Assembly: GCF_014206875.1 (NCBI RefSeq)
Contig: NZ_JACIJO010000003.1
Location: forward strand, 886,660-950,659
Direction: 5' to 3'
From: Algoriphagus iocasae
GTDB lineage: Bacteria; Bacteroidota; Bacteroidia; Cytophagales; Cyclobacteriaceae
DNA: 64,000 bases
Part shown: one piece after another, positions 25,651 through 35,573 of the stretch
How the letters are laid out: every line of letters begins with the position of its first letter
Position numbering within the stretch: the first letter of the stretch is position 1
The notes under the pieces: model-generated
Databases searched by the model: none
What the model was told of the DNA's origin: nothing
The model's input: only the letters and a program-made list of their open reading frames with translations
Translations under genes and position numbers: made by a program

Positions 25651-26822
25651 TTTGATTTGGAGTATAGTAAAGCTGCTTCCACTCCTCGGATTTCCGCTAG
25701 ACCTTTCAACCTGCCGATGGCAGAATATCCGGCATTGGTCTTTTTATTGAGATCGTCAAGCATTTGGTGTCCGTGATCTGGTCGCATAGGAAGAGATTTT
25801 CCTCTCTTTTCCTGTACTTTCAGAATTTCATCAATTACTGCTTCCATTGGCACATCACCATCTAAATGATTGTCTTCAAAGAAATCTCCATTTTCTTTTC
25901 TTCTCGTGCTGCGCAAATGAATAAAGTGGATGTGATTCCCGAATTCTGCGACCATAGCAGGTAAATCATTATCGGGTCTTACTCCATAAGATCCAGTACA
26001 GAAAGTCAACCCATTGTAAGGACTTGGCTGATCTGTGATCAATCTTCTTGCATCAGAAGCAACTGAAACCACTCTTGGTAAACCAAAAAGAGGGAATGGA
26101 GGATCATCGGGATGGATTGCTAAATAAACTTTGTTTTCCTCTGCTACAGGAACGATTTCATCCAAAAACAGCTTGAGATGCTCAGCTAACTTGGGAGCAT
26201 CTATTCCTGAATATGTCAGTAGCATTTCTTTAAATTCTTCCAAAGTATACCCAATCTCAGAGCCAGGTAATCCTTTCAGAATGTTGTCAATTATCAATTG
26301 GTGTTTCTCCGGAGAAAGGGCATCGTAATAAGCTTTGATTTCCTGGATTTCCTCTGGACTATATTCTGAATCGGCTCCAGCTCTTTTTAGGATAAATAAA
26401 TCAAAAGCCTGAACAGCTTTCTTTTCGAAAAGCAGGGCTTTCGCTCCATTTGGAAGTGTATGAAAAAGATCAGTTCTAGTCCAGTCAAGAATAGGCATAA
26501 AATTATAGCAAACTGTATGAACTCCTGCTGCTGCAAGATTTCGAATGCTCTGCTTGTAATTTTCTATCAGTTCCTGAAAGTTCCCGGTTCGTGTTTTGAT
26601 CTTTTCATGAACAGGAATTGACTCCACTACAGACCAGGTCAAGCCTGCTTTTTCAATGGTTTCTTTTCTGATTTTTATTTCTTCTGGACTCCAAATTTCT
26701 CCATTTGGAATATGATGCAACGCTGTGACAATGCCTGTTGCTCCTGCTTGAAGGATATCCTGCAAACTTACCGGGTCGTTTGGACCATACCAACGCATGG
26801 TTTGTTCCATTTTATAGGCCAT
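25647..26822 (-). CDS. uxuA: D-mannonate dehydratase
   Basis: This enzyme removes water from D-mannonate to form 2-keto-3-deoxygluconate in hexuronate breakdown. The 391 residues match UxuA: MRWYGPNDPVSL at the start, GIVTALHHIPNGE, WSVVESIPVHE, CYNFMPILDWTRTDL, LAIHPDDPPFPLFGLPR and MRPDHGHQML near the C-terminus. These include the metal-binding His and Asp residues. It is the third gene of the uxaC operon. Confidence 0.95.
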   Translation of the reverse strand: MAYKMEQTMRWYGPNDPVSLQDILQAGATGIVTALHHIPNGEIWSPEEIKIRKETIEKAGLTWSVVESIPVHEKIKTRTGNFQELIENYKQSIRNLAAAGVHTVCYNFMPILDWTRTDLFHTLPNGAKALLFEKKAVQAFDLFILKRAGADSEYSPEEIQEIKAYYDALSPEKHQLIIDNILKGLPGSEIGYTLEEFKEMLLTYSGIDAPKLAEHLKLFLDEIVPVAEENKVYLAIHPDDPPFPLFGLPRVVSVASDARRLITDQPSPYNGLTFCTGSYGVRPDNDLPAMVAEFGNHIHFIHLRSTRRKENGDFFEDNHLDGDVPMEAVIDEILKVQEKRGKSLPMRPDHGHQMLDDLNKKTNAGYSAIGRLKGLAEIRGVEAALLYSKSK

Positions 26823-26900
26823 AATCTTAGGTTTATGAATTGATGTTTTTTGATCTGTTTAATTCTTAAGCGAGATAATGAATTATCCTTTTTAAAAGTT

Positions 26901-27719
26901 TTAAACTCCTGAATATGCAGAAAACCCGCCATCAACCGGTACAATTGTACCGGTAACAAATTCGGAAGCATCACTGCAGAGCCATTGTAAAGCACCCAAT
27001 AGATCCTCTGGTTTTCCAAATCGATCCATAGGAGTGTGTGTTTTTATCTGCATTCCTCTTTGTGTCAGACTTCCATCTGGTTCAGTCAATAAGGTTCGGT
27101 TTTGCTCAGTTAAAAAGAAACCAGGAGCTATGGCATTTACTCTAAATCCAGCTCCATGTTTTGCACATAGTTCAACGGAAAGGAACTTAGTGAAATTATC
27201 GATAGCAGCTTTAGCAGAGGCATATCCCAACACTCGGGTCATTGGTCTACTTGCTGCCATTGAGCTAATATTTAGGACATTTCCTTTGTTCTTTTTTAGC
27301 ATTAATGGAAGTAAGATCTTTGTAGGAAGTACAGTTCCCAAGTAATTGAGATCCACCACTTTTTTAAGGGAATCTGTATCTAAGTCTAAAAAACTTTGGT
27401 TTGGTGTGATCACTGCGCCAGGCATATTTCCTCCTGCTGCGTTGATTAAAACATCCAGGTATCCGTGGTCTTCTTCTATTTGGTTTAAAATGGATTTTAA
27501 GGCATTTTCATCCGTCACATCTGCCTCATATCCCCAAGCTTTTCCTCCATTTGATTTCACTTCGGCCACCAGATCATCGACTTTTGACTTGGTTCTACCA
27601 ATGACTAAAAGATCAGCTCCTTGGTCTGCCAGATGTAAACTCATGGTTTTTCCCAACACTCCAGTTGCACCGGAAAAGGCTATTTTTTTCCCTTGAAGAG
27701 AAAATAAATTCGTACTCAT
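26901..27719 (-). CDS. SDR-type D-mannonate oxidoreductase (fructuronate reductase)
   Basis: The 272 residues form a classical SDR with the NAD loop SGATGVLGKT, NAAGGN, the catalytic Ser in NISSMAA and YASAK. The C-terminal motif EFVTGTIVPVDGGF is conserved. The position between uxaC and uxuA, with two bases between it and uxaC, indicates that it reduces fructuronate to mannonate. This is the non-homologous SDR replacement of UxuB known from Bacillus and Bacteroidota hexuronate clusters. The specific substrate is inferred from context. Confidence 0.85.
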   Translation of the reverse strand: MSTNLFSLQGKKIAFSGATGVLGKTMSLHLADQGADLLVIGRTKSKVDDLVAEVKSNGGKAWGYEADVTDENALKSILNQIEEDHGYLDVLINAAGGNMPGAVITPNQSFLDLDTDSLKKVVDLNYLGTVLPTKILLPLMLKKNKGNVLNISSMAASRPMTRVLGYASAKAAIDNFTKFLSVELCAKHGAGFRVNAIAPGFFLTEQNRTLLTEPDGSLTQRGMQIKTHTPMDRFGKPEDLLGALQWLCSDASEFVTGTIVPVDGGFSAYSGV

Positions 27720-27721
27720 GC

Positions 27722-29167
27722 TTAAAATTTTATGTTTTTTGGACTGAAGTCAAAGTAGTTTTTAGCGTTACCATAGCAAATGTCCTGAATAATTTTTCCC
27801 AACCAAGCTTCGTCCCAAGGCAATTCACCGTTCTCCACATCCTTTCCAAATAGGTTACAAAGAATCCTTCTGAAATACTCGTGTCTTGGGAAGGAAAGAA
27901 AGCTTCTGGAATCTGTTAACATTCCTATGAAACAGCTTAGAATGCCCATATTGGAAAGCGTATTGATTTGTTTCTCCATTCCATCTTTTTGATCCATATA
28001 CCACCATCCTGATCCAAATTGGATTTTACCTTTGATAGATCCATCGTTAAAATTACCGATCATGGTAGCCATCACTTCATTGTCCCGAGGATTCAGGTTG
28101 TACAAAATAGTCTTGGTGAGTTGATCGGTGGAATCGAGAGCGTTTAGAAATTGTGATAAAGCTTTTGCTTGATCAAAATCCCCAATAGAATCAAAACCTG
28201 TATCAGGGCCTAACACTTGAAGCATCCTGTCATTGGTGTTTCTTAAAGCTCCCAAGTGGAACTGTTGTACCCATCCTTTTTCATGGTACATTTTCGATAG
28301 CTCTTTTAGAACTCTAAATTTGAAGAAATGAATCTGATCAGTTAAAAGGTGATTTCCATATTTCAAGGAATTTATCAGTCCATCCATGTCATAAGACAGG
28401 TCGTTTTTAAAATAATAGAGCTGCTCTAAACCATGGTCAGATATTCTGCATCCTCGGTCATGGAAATAGTCCACGCGGTTTTTTAAGGCCTGAATTAATT
28501 CTTCAAAAGTTTCAATGTCTTTCCCAAGAGTCAATTTGCCTAGTTTTGAGATATATTGGCAATAGCTTTCTGGGTTTTCAATTGCGAATGATTTGTCGGG
28601 TCTAAATGCCGAATACATTCCAACAGATTTACCTTTCTTACTAAAGTCGATATGATCATTCAGCGTATCGCATGGGTCATCTGTAGAGCACACCACTTCC
28701 ACATTCATTTTTTCCAACAGGGAACAGGTGGAGAAATCATCGCCTTGAAGCATTTCCGAAGTCTGATCATAAATCCGGTCTGCGTTATCAGCTGTTAACA
28801 ACTCATCAATTCCGAAATATCTTTTCAGCTCCAGGTGAGTCCAATGGTACAATGGATTTCTTAATGTGTAGGGGACAGTTTCTGCCCATTTGCGGAATTT
28901 ATCCCGATCACTGGCATCACCTGTTATGTATTTTTCTGAGATTCCTAATGTCCTCATTGCCCTCCATTTGTAATGATCTCCAGCCAACCAAATCTGAGAA
29001 ATATTTTCAAATTTTTTATTGCTATTTATTTCTGCTGGAGGAAGGTGATTATGATAATCTAAAATGGGCTGGTTTTCAGCATAAGTATGATAGAGGATAC
29101 TTGAAAATTTATTCTGTAACAGAAAATCCTTTGACAAAAATGCCTGTTTAATTTCCAAAGTTTGCAT
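27722..29167 (-). CDS. uxaC: Glucuronate isomerase (uronate isomerase)
   Basis: This enzyme isomerises glucuronate to fructuronate (and galacturonate to tagaturonate). The 481 residues match the amidohydrolase-like UxaC family: YHNHLPPAEI with metal histidines near the N-terminus, LRNPLYHWTHLELKRYFGI, STDDPCDTLNDH, QFHLGALRNTN near the middle, and a C-terminal MLTDSRSFLSFPRHEYFRRILC. It heads the operon uxaC, SDR, uxuA, acetyltransferase and is divergent from a LacI-family gene. A LacI-like palindrome lies 76 bases upstream. Confidence 0.95.
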   Translation of the reverse strand: MQTLEIKQAFLSKDFLLQNKFSSILYHTYAENQPILDYHNHLPPAEINSNKKFENISQIWLAGDHYKWRAMRTLGISEKYITGDASDRDKFRKWAETVPYTLRNPLYHWTHLELKRYFGIDELLTADNADRIYDQTSEMLQGDDFSTCSLLEKMNVEVVCSTDDPCDTLNDHIDFSKKGKSVGMYSAFRPDKSFAIENPESYCQYISKLGKLTLGKDIETFEELIQALKNRVDYFHDRGCRISDHGLEQLYYFKNDLSYDMDGLINSLKYGNHLLTDQIHFFKFRVLKELSKMYHEKGWVQQFHLGALRNTNDRMLQVLGPDTGFDSIGDFDQAKALSQFLNALDSTDQLTKTILYNLNPRDNEVMATMIGNFNDGSIKGKIQFGSGWWYMDQKDGMEKQINTLSNMGILSCFIGMLTDSRSFLSFPRHEYFRRILCNLFGKDVENGELPWDEAWLGKIIQDICYGNAKNYFDFSPKNIKF

Positions 29168-29243
29168 AACAGAGGGTCCGCGTCTTGTAGTTTATTAGAA
29201 GTTTCAATTTACCCCGAAAAGAGGCTAAAAAAATTAAGAAATA

Positions 29244-29257
29244 CGCAAACGTTTTCG
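29244..29257. promoter_or_regulatory. LacI-family operator between uxaC and the regulator gene
   Basis: CGCAAACGTTTTCG is a 14-bp near-palindrome (one mismatch in the second arm) with the central CG step typical of LacI-family operators. Two related sites lie at 35335-35348 and 38392-38405, each in front of another operon of this region. Confidence 0.7.
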
Positions 29258-29343
29258 AAATTATATAAGAGGTTTAGAAATAATAAGAAGGAACCTTCGT
29301 ATTTTCAATCCCAATTTGCAACAACCCAAAATAAATCTTAAAA

Positions 29344-30366
29344 ATGGTTTCTGGTATTAGTCTCAAAGAACTAGCAGCTGAACTCAATCTCGCCCCATCT
29401 ACGGTTTCTAGAGCATTGAATGATAGCTATGAAATAAGTGAACAGACGAAAAAGAGGGTGCTGAGTATGGCTGAAAAGCTAAACTATCATCCCAATCCAT
29501 TTGCCCGAAGTTTGAGGGAAAATAAGAGCAAAACTATTGCAGTAATTATACCTGAAAGAATTAATAATTTTTTTGCTCAGGTGATGGATGGTATTGAATC
29601 AATCACTCAGGAGCATGGGTATCATTTATTAGTTTACAGTACCCATGAAGATTTGGAGAAAGAGAAGAAAATTGTCAATCTTCTTCTGAATGGTAGGGCA
29701 GATGCAATTGTCATGTCAGTCTCAAGTCAGACTAGTGATATTTCGCACCTTAGGAAACTTTATGATAGAGGTCTTCCAATTTTGTTTTTTGACAGAATCT
29801 GTAGTGAAATTCCTACGACAAAATTTATAACAAACGATTTTCAAAGTACGCTTGAGGCAACTAGACACCTTATCCAACAAGGATGTAAGCGTCCTGCATT
29901 TTTAATGTTATCTGAGGACATTTCAATAACAAAAGAAAGGCATAGAGGATTTTTGGCTGCTTTGAAAGAAGCGGGAATAGAACATAATCCTGAGTTCAGT
30001 AAGGTTTGCTGTCAAAGAGAAGAAAGGAATATTGAAATTTTGGCTGAACTTTTGAATCGACCTGATAGACCTGACGGGATTTTGTCTTCAGTAGAAAAAT
30101 TGGCTTTGGCGAGTTACCATGCTGCTAAAAAGCTAAAACTGAGAATCCCAAGTGAGTTAAAAGTGATCAGTTTTTCAAATATGGGAATAGCAGGATTATT
30201 GAATCCATCTCTAACCACCATTATTCAACCTGCGTGCACCATAGGAGAGGAGTGTGCAAAAATTTTGATTAAAAAACTGACTAAACCCAATCAGCCTGAT
30301 CTCCCAAATGAGGTGATTACGATCCCATCTAAGCTGATTATTAGGGAATCAACTTTGGCGGAATAA
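29344..30366 (+). CDS. LacI-family transcriptional regulator
   Basis: The 340 residues show the N-terminal helix-turn-helix ISLKELAAELNLAPSTVSRALNDSYEISEQTKKRV. The hinge helix NPFARSLRENKSKTIAVIIPE follows, then a periplasmic-binding-like effector domain with FFDRICSEIPTTKFITNDF and the dimer-end motif TTIIQPACTIGEECAKILI. It stands divergent from the hexuronate operon across 176 bases. An operator-like palindrome lies between them, so it likely controls uxaC and itself. The effector is probably a hexuronate intermediate; this is inference. Confidence 0.92.
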   Translation: MVSGISLKELAAELNLAPSTVSRALNDSYEISEQTKKRVLSMAEKLNYHPNPFARSLRENKSKTIAVIIPERINNFFAQVMDGIESITQEHGYHLLVYSTHEDLEKEKKIVNLLLNGRADAIVMSVSSQTSDISHLRKLYDRGLPILFFDRICSEIPTTKFITNDFQSTLEATRHLIQQGCKRPAFLMLSEDISITKERHRGFLAALKEAGIEHNPEFSKVCCQREERNIEILAELLNRPDRPDGILSSVEKLALASYHAAKKLKLRIPSELKVISFSNMGIAGLLNPSLTTIIQPACTIGEECAKILIKKLTKPNQPDLPNEVITIPSKLIIRESTLAE

Positions 30367-30444
30367 GAAGTAGAAAAGCTAAAATTATTCGAAATAGGGT
30401 TTTTCTTAAATGAGGATCTCTTAAACGATTACTAAGTCATAAAA

Positions 30445-30473
30445 AAAGCTGTTCTGGATTCCAGAACAGCTTT
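30445..30473. terminator. Terminator between LacI gene and susD
   Basis: AAAGCTGTTCTGG pairs perfectly with CCAGAACAGCTTT around loop ATT. On the - strand the A run (30441-30447) gives a T tail for susD; on the + strand TTTATTATTA follows. Confidence 0.8.
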
Positions 30474-30496
30474 ATTATTAACAACCCTATCAACAA

Positions 30497-32167
30497 TTAA
30501 TACCCCGGATTTTGTGGGAATGCACTAGCATTTCCTTCCGCTCTATCTATTTGGTTTTGTGGTATAGGTCTCAATGTATGGAAATCCTGAATGTTAGGAG
30601 CTCCTTGAGGATTATAGAGTTTCACTCTTTCGACTAAAATACCCCAGCGCTTCAAGTCTAACCATCTGCTTTGTTCACCGAGCAACTCTCTTTCTCTTTC
30701 TTCTGTAATGAATTCAAAAGTCAAGTCTGACTCGGAGATTTCCATTTCTGTTTCTTTTCCTGGGAACGCTGCTCTTCTTCTTACAACATTGATGTTTTCA
30801 GTAGCTTCAGCAATTTTACCCTGACGGAACTGAGCTTCTGCAAGCAATAAGTAAGTGTCTGCCAATCTCATAGCAATGTAATCTCTACCGCCTTCAAATT
30901 GCGTTCTGTCTGCTCTTCCTGGATCTTTGTGTTTCTTAAGACCTGGAAATAATCTTTCAGTATATAATTCAGGAGTTAGAACTTGATATGGATATTTTGC
31001 CCTTTCAGCTTCTGACATATTGTAACCAGGAAGCCATATGGTAGTATCACCTGCCGCAAAAGTCACAGTCTCTTTTGACTTATCAAATGTAGTATTATAA
31101 GTGCCTGGCTTATTTGATAAGAAGAAATCAACAAATGTGTTTTTGTAGCGAGAATCATTTTCCCTGTCGGCGAAAATCACATTTAAAGTATAATCTGTTG
31201 GTTTATATCTCTTAAATGGTCGGCCATTTTCTACGTCTCTTTGCATGCCTGGCTGAACATCATATTCCATTAGGAAAAACACGTGTGCATTATTTCCACC
31301 ACCATTTGTTAGAGGGTCTCTTGTATATTGAGTTGAAAAGATGACCTCATCGTTAAGATCATTCCCGAAGCCATGTACATCTCCAAAATTAGGAAGTAGA
31401 ATTAATCCATAATTATCGATAACACTTTGTAAAAGCGTTTCTGCCTTTGCGTAATCAGATGCTTCACCAGCTTCTGAAGTAGCTTTTGTCAAGTATACTC
31501 TTCCTAAAAGATGTTCTGCTGCAGGTCGTGTTGCTCTACCGAAATCATTTGACTTAGCTTTTGCTTCCAGATTTGGAATTGCTTCCTCCAAATCCTGAAT
31601 GATTGCCGCATAAACAGATGCAACTGAAGCTCTTGTTACTTCTTTGGTAGGTACTTTAGTCTCTTCTAACTGAAGATCTACACCTCCAAATAATTGCACT
31701 AAAATAAAGTAATGGTGAGCTCTGATAAATTTCGCTTCAGAAACTCTTTGCATCACTAATTCTGGGGAGATACCTGTGACATTAACAGATCTCTCGATCA
31801 CAGCATTACAGGTATTGATTCCTCTGTAAAATTCATCCCAAAGTTCACGTGCATGGCCATTTTGAGAATCAAACTGGTTTGTATACGTATTCATAAACTT
31901 CCAAGATCCATCAGCACCGTTGGTGTAAGAATCTGTTCCAAAGATGGTGAAGTTATTACCTCTTTCGGTTCCATACCATGCTCGCATCGTACTGTATGCT
32001 GCATTGATACCATCATTTAACCCTTTTGGAGTGTTGAGATAATCGTTTCCAATTTGTGATACTACATCCTCATCCAAAAATCCACTACATGCAGACATGG
32101 CTGTGATGCCTAGTAAAAGGGCTGTTGATTTAGCCCAGTAGTTCAATTTTATTGCTAATTTTTTCAT
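30497..32167 (-). CDS. SusD/RagB-family nutrient-binding lipoprotein
   Basis: This is the surface lipoprotein that lids its SusC partner and captures glycans. The 556 residues have a lipoprotein signal (Cys27 in MSACSGFLDED) and the SusD pattern: SGFLDEDVVSQI, ISPELVMQRVSEAKFIRAHHYFILVQLFGGVDL, TRPAAEHLLGRVYLTKA, ADTYLLLAEAQFRQG, and ERERELLGEQSRWLDLKRWGIL near the C-terminus. It follows susC after six bases. The substrate is not readable; regulation with hexuronate genes suggests a uronate-containing or 3-oxidisable glycoside. Confidence 0.94.
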   Translation of the reverse strand: MKKLAIKLNYWAKSTALLLGITAMSACSGFLDEDVVSQIGNDYLNTPKGLNDGINAAYSTMRAWYGTERGNNFTIFGTDSYTNGADGSWKFMNTYTNQFDSQNGHARELWDEFYRGINTCNAVIERSVNVTGISPELVMQRVSEAKFIRAHHYFILVQLFGGVDLQLEETKVPTKEVTRASVASVYAAIIQDLEEAIPNLEAKAKSNDFGRATRPAAEHLLGRVYLTKATSEAGEASDYAKAETLLQSVIDNYGLILLPNFGDVHGFGNDLNDEVIFSTQYTRDPLTNGGGNNAHVFFLMEYDVQPGMQRDVENGRPFKRYKPTDYTLNVIFADRENDSRYKNTFVDFFLSNKPGTYNTTFDKSKETVTFAAGDTTIWLPGYNMSEAERAKYPYQVLTPELYTERLFPGLKKHKDPGRADRTQFEGGRDYIAMRLADTYLLLAEAQFRQGKIAEATENINVVRRRAAFPGKETEMEISESDLTFEFITEERERELLGEQSRWLDLKRWGILVERVKLYNPQGAPNIQDFHTLRPIPQNQIDRAEGNASAFPQNPGY

Positions 32168-32173
32168 TGCTGA

Positions 32174-35100
32174 TTAGAATTTTGCATTAATACCAAAAGT
32201 GAAAGAAGTTACAGCAGGAGAAACATTGCCATTAACAGTACCTGCAGCTACACCTTGCTCACCGTCCATAAATACCTCAGGGTCAATTCCTTTATATTTC
32301 TTTCTGTACTCAGAGAAAATGAAAGGTTGCTGGATACTTGTATAAAGTCTTAAGCTCTGGAAGCCTATCTTTTGAACAGCTTCTGGAGTGAAATTATAAC
32401 CGAAGTTGATGTTTCTCACCTTGATAAAGGTGCCATCGAAATATTGCATAGAGCTAGCATATTTTGCGTTTTCTTGGTTCACATTAGGTCTTGGGAAATC
32501 ATTTGTTGGATTGTCTGGAGTCCAATAGTCTACATCCAAGTTATTGTATCTTCCTGCAAGGGTGTTATTGCTAGTATGGAACTGGGATCGAATCATAAAT
32601 CCGAATCTACCATACAAGAAGAAAGAAAGATCAAAACCTTTATAGGAAAATCTATTAGTCATACCCAATGCAAACTTTGGTACCACTGATCCCAAGAACT
32701 GTCTGTCATCAGCATTGATTCGACCATCATTGTTAATATCCTCTACCTTAATTTCTCCTGGTTTGTCACCGAATGAAGTAGCTAAATCAGATTCTGAGGT
32801 TTGCCAGATTCCAATCTTGTTCCAGTCATAGAAAATAGTCAATGGCTGTCCAATAAATCTTCCTGCTGAGATATCATCACCATTTGGAAGTGAAATAATT
32901 TCTTCTCTATTTCTGGTAAAGATCAAATCTGTTGACCATGTGAAATCGCCTTTTTCCACATTGAGAGTAGAAAGTGTCAATTCAATACCACGGTTTTGAG
33001 TTTCACCGATGTTGGTGGTGAAGCCTCCAAATCCAGTTGAATTGGGAAGTGGCTGAGGCGCCAACAAATCAGAAGTATTGGTTATGTAATATTCGAATGA
33101 ACCGAAAATTCTACTTTTCCAAAGAGCGAAGTCTAAACCTACGTTGAAGGTAGTAGAAGATTCCCATCTCAAGTCAGGGTTACCAATTGTACTTGGTCTA
33201 TAACCATATGCTGCTGTATTATCATATGCATAAGATGTTCTTCCTAATAATGCCTGAGTTTGGTAAGGATTGATGGCTTGGTTACCAATAGATCCGTAGG
33301 AAACCCTAAACTTCAATTGGTCAATACTTGAAGAGTTTTGCATGAAGCTTTCAGAATGGATATTCCATCCCAAAGCAACTGAAGGGAAATAACCAAATTT
33401 GTTGTTTTCTCCGAATCTGGAGCTACCATCTGCTCTCAAAGTAGCAGTAAGCAAGAATTTGTTTTTGTAATCGTAGTTTATTCTACCCATGAATGACATC
33501 AAAGCCCATTCAACCAAATTGGTATTTGCCCCGGTGATCAAGGAAGCATCCCCAAGTCTATGGAATAATTGAGATTCTGCTGGAATACCCTGCACACTTA
33601 CCGTAGTCTGCTCATATCGATCTTTCTGGATAGACTGAAGTGCTGTTAAATTCAAATTATGTACTTCATTGAATGACTTCGTATAAGTCAAAATATTTTC
33701 TAAAGTATAGTTGAAAGTGAATTCATCATTCACGCTACCTGTAGGATCACCACCACGTCTTGCATTGGTCTGAGAACCTGTAAATCTTCCGTTTCTACTA
33801 ATAGTGATGTCTGGACCAAACACCAACCGATAATTTAAGCCAGGGATAATCTCATAATTGGCGAAAATACTATTGAAGATTCTATAGTTTTTAGTCAAAT
33901 CTTCTTGAGCTCCTGGTACAATCTCAGCAAATGGGTTGGTTCTCAAACCATCTGAAGTAGGAAGGAAAATGATGTTTCCATCTTCGTCAAATGGCTTTCC
34001 AAGTGGATTTTCCGCTAAAGCTCCTCCAAGTGGGTTAAAGTTTTCTCCATTTCTTTCACTGTAGGAAACTAGGGTAGACGTTCCAAATTTGATCTTCTTA
34101 TTAATGGAGTGATCAATATTAGCTCTAAAAGTATATCGTGTATAATCCTGATTGATGATGACACCTTTATCATTGAAGTAGTTAGCAGAGACAAAGAAAG
34201 TGGTTTTGTCAGACCCACCGCTTACACCTACTTGATGACTCTGAATTGCACCATTTCTTAATAGACCTCCGACATAATCGGTACTTCTTCCTAGTGCAAT
34301 ACCTTCTAATTCAACAGGTTCGAAAAGAGACTCATCCGCTTCTGGTGTTGCTGGACCGGCAGGATATTCTCCACTAGTTCTTCTTGATTCTCTTTTATAT
34401 TCTGCAAACTCAGACCCGTTCATTACATCAATTACTCCTAGTTTTCTATTGACACCATAATATGAATCTACCGATACAACAGTTTTTCCTTTAGTACCTC
34501 TTTTAGTAGTGATCAAAACAACTCCATTAGATCCTCTAGAACCATAAATGGCTGTAGCAGATGCATCCTTTAATACTTCCATGGATGTAATATCCTGAGG
34601 GTTGATATCATTCAATCCACCGACTACTGGAATACCATCAATTACGTAAAGAGGTTCATTAGAAGCGTTAAAGGATCTTCTACCTCTAATTCTTACTTGT
34701 GGTGCAGAACCTGGTTTAGAACCCGGCTGGGTCACATCGACACCAGCAGCTCTACCTTGTAAAGCTTGTCTTGCATCTGTAATTGGGAGTTCTTGGATTT
34801 CTTTGGAACCTACAGATGAAATAGCACCTGTCAACTGACTTTTCTTGGCAGTTCCATAACCTACTACCACTACTTCTTCCAAGTCGGCAAGATCAGGATC
34901 TAAGTTCACATCAATTGTGGTTTGGTTTCCTACTGCCATCTCTAAAGGAGTATATCCAATAAAGGAGAAGACAAGTGTTTCATTGGATTCGGCAGCGATA
35001 CTATACTTACCATCTAGATCAGAAGTTGTACCGCGTGTCGTACCTTTTACCAGGATTGTCACACCTGGGAGAGGAGATCCAGTTTCATCAGAAACGGTCC

Positions 35101-35191
35101 CCGTCACTTGAGCATTCTGGGCAAAAGTGCTAAAAGCACTGAAGAACAGAAGCAGCACTACCAATAGGTTAGTGTAAAATTTAGGCCTCAT
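32174..35191 (-). CDS. SusC/RagA-family TonB-linked outer membrane transporter
   Basis: The 1005 residues have a signal peptide (cleaved near FAQ), then a carboxypeptidase-regulatory-like domain (VTGTVSDETGSPLPGVTILVKGT). The SusC hallmark segment LEEVVVVGYGTAKKSQLTGAISSV is next, followed by the plug domain (RIRGRRSFNASNEPLYVIDGIPV and ASATAIYGSRGSNGVVLITTK) and a 22-strand-type barrel ending in F. No anti-sigma or STN domain is present, so control is probably by the LacI-type protein rather than an ECF sigma system. The nearest operator-like site is 144 bases upstream of the ATG. Confidence 0.95.
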   Translation of the reverse strand: MRPKFYTNLLVVLLLFFSAFSTFAQNAQVTGTVSDETGSPLPGVTILVKGTTRGTTSDLDGKYSIAAESNETLVFSFIGYTPLEMAVGNQTTIDVNLDPDLADLEEVVVVGYGTAKKSQLTGAISSVGSKEIQELPITDARQALQGRAAGVDVTQPGSKPGSAPQVRIRGRRSFNASNEPLYVIDGIPVVGGLNDINPQDITSMEVLKDASATAIYGSRGSNGVVLITTKRGTKGKTVVSVDSYYGVNRKLGVIDVMNGSEFAEYKRESRRTSGEYPAGPATPEADESLFEPVELEGIALGRSTDYVGGLLRNGAIQSHQVGVSGGSDKTTFFVSANYFNDKGVIINQDYTRYTFRANIDHSINKKIKFGTSTLVSYSERNGENFNPLGGALAENPLGKPFDEDGNIIFLPTSDGLRTNPFAEIVPGAQEDLTKNYRIFNSIFANYEIIPGLNYRLVFGPDITISRNGRFTGSQTNARRGGDPTGSVNDEFTFNYTLENILTYTKSFNEVHNLNLTALQSIQKDRYEQTTVSVQGIPAESQLFHRLGDASLITGANTNLVEWALMSFMGRINYDYKNKFLLTATLRADGSSRFGENNKFGYFPSVALGWNIHSESFMQNSSSIDQLKFRVSYGSIGNQAINPYQTQALLGRTSYAYDNTAAYGYRPSTIGNPDLRWESSTTFNVGLDFALWKSRIFGSFEYYITNTSDLLAPQPLPNSTGFGGFTTNIGETQNRGIELTLSTLNVEKGDFTWSTDLIFTRNREEIISLPNGDDISAGRFIGQPLTIFYDWNKIGIWQTSESDLATSFGDKPGEIKVEDINNDGRINADDRQFLGSVVPKFALGMTNRFSYKGFDLSFFLYGRFGFMIRSQFHTSNNTLAGRYNNLDVDYWTPDNPTNDFPRPNVNQENAKYASSMQYFDGTFIKVRNINFGYNFTPEAVQKIGFQSLRLYTSIQQPFIFSEYRKKYKGIDPEVFMDGEQGVAAGTVNGNVSPAVTSFTFGINAKF

Positions 35192-35334
35192 AACTTTGGG
35201 GTTTATGTTAGATAAATTGGGATTAGAATAACCTATTAACCATTGATGTAAATAACCAACATTTAATAGGCCGTTAATTAATCTTAAATTAAGTCAAATA
35301 AAAAAGTTATTCAATGAGGTTTTTCAGCCTTTTA

Positions 35335-35348
35335 CGCAATCGATTGCG
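35335..35348. promoter_or_regulatory. LacI-family operator before susC
   Basis: CGCAATCGATTGCG is a perfect 14-bp palindrome in the same format as the sites at 29244 and 38392. It lies 144 bases upstream of the susC start codon. Confidence 0.75.
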
Positions 35349-35507
35349 CGTTTATATTGGTCAAAAAATCAGTCACTTATCGCTAAATAGTGAAAAGGTA
35401 AAAAACTAGTGATTTTTTATCACTTTTTTAATGTAAAGAGTAGTTTGATGTCTTTTTGGAAATTATTTGATAGAAAAAATGTTGATTTAAATAAATGTAT
35501 TTCAAAC

Positions 35508-35548
35508 TAAAAAAAAACACCTAATGAATTTTTACGACAGCAGGTGTT
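35508..35548 (-). terminator. Terminator of the Gfo/Idh/MocA gene
   Basis: On the - strand AACACCT pairs with AGGTGTT across about 19 bases and is followed by a run of nine T. It begins 25 bases after the stop codon and separates this unit from susC. Confidence 0.65.
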
Positions 35549-35573
35549 TCTGAGAATTGATTATTCTCTTTTT

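Larger units (their letters stand above)
35192..35573. other. Region upstream of susC
   Basis: The 382 bases hold no gene. They contain the perfect LacI-like palindrome (35335-35348) and the - strand terminator of the Gfo/Idh/MocA gene (35508-35548). Between the palindrome and the susC ATG lie about 140 bases of AT-rich leader. Confidence 0.6.
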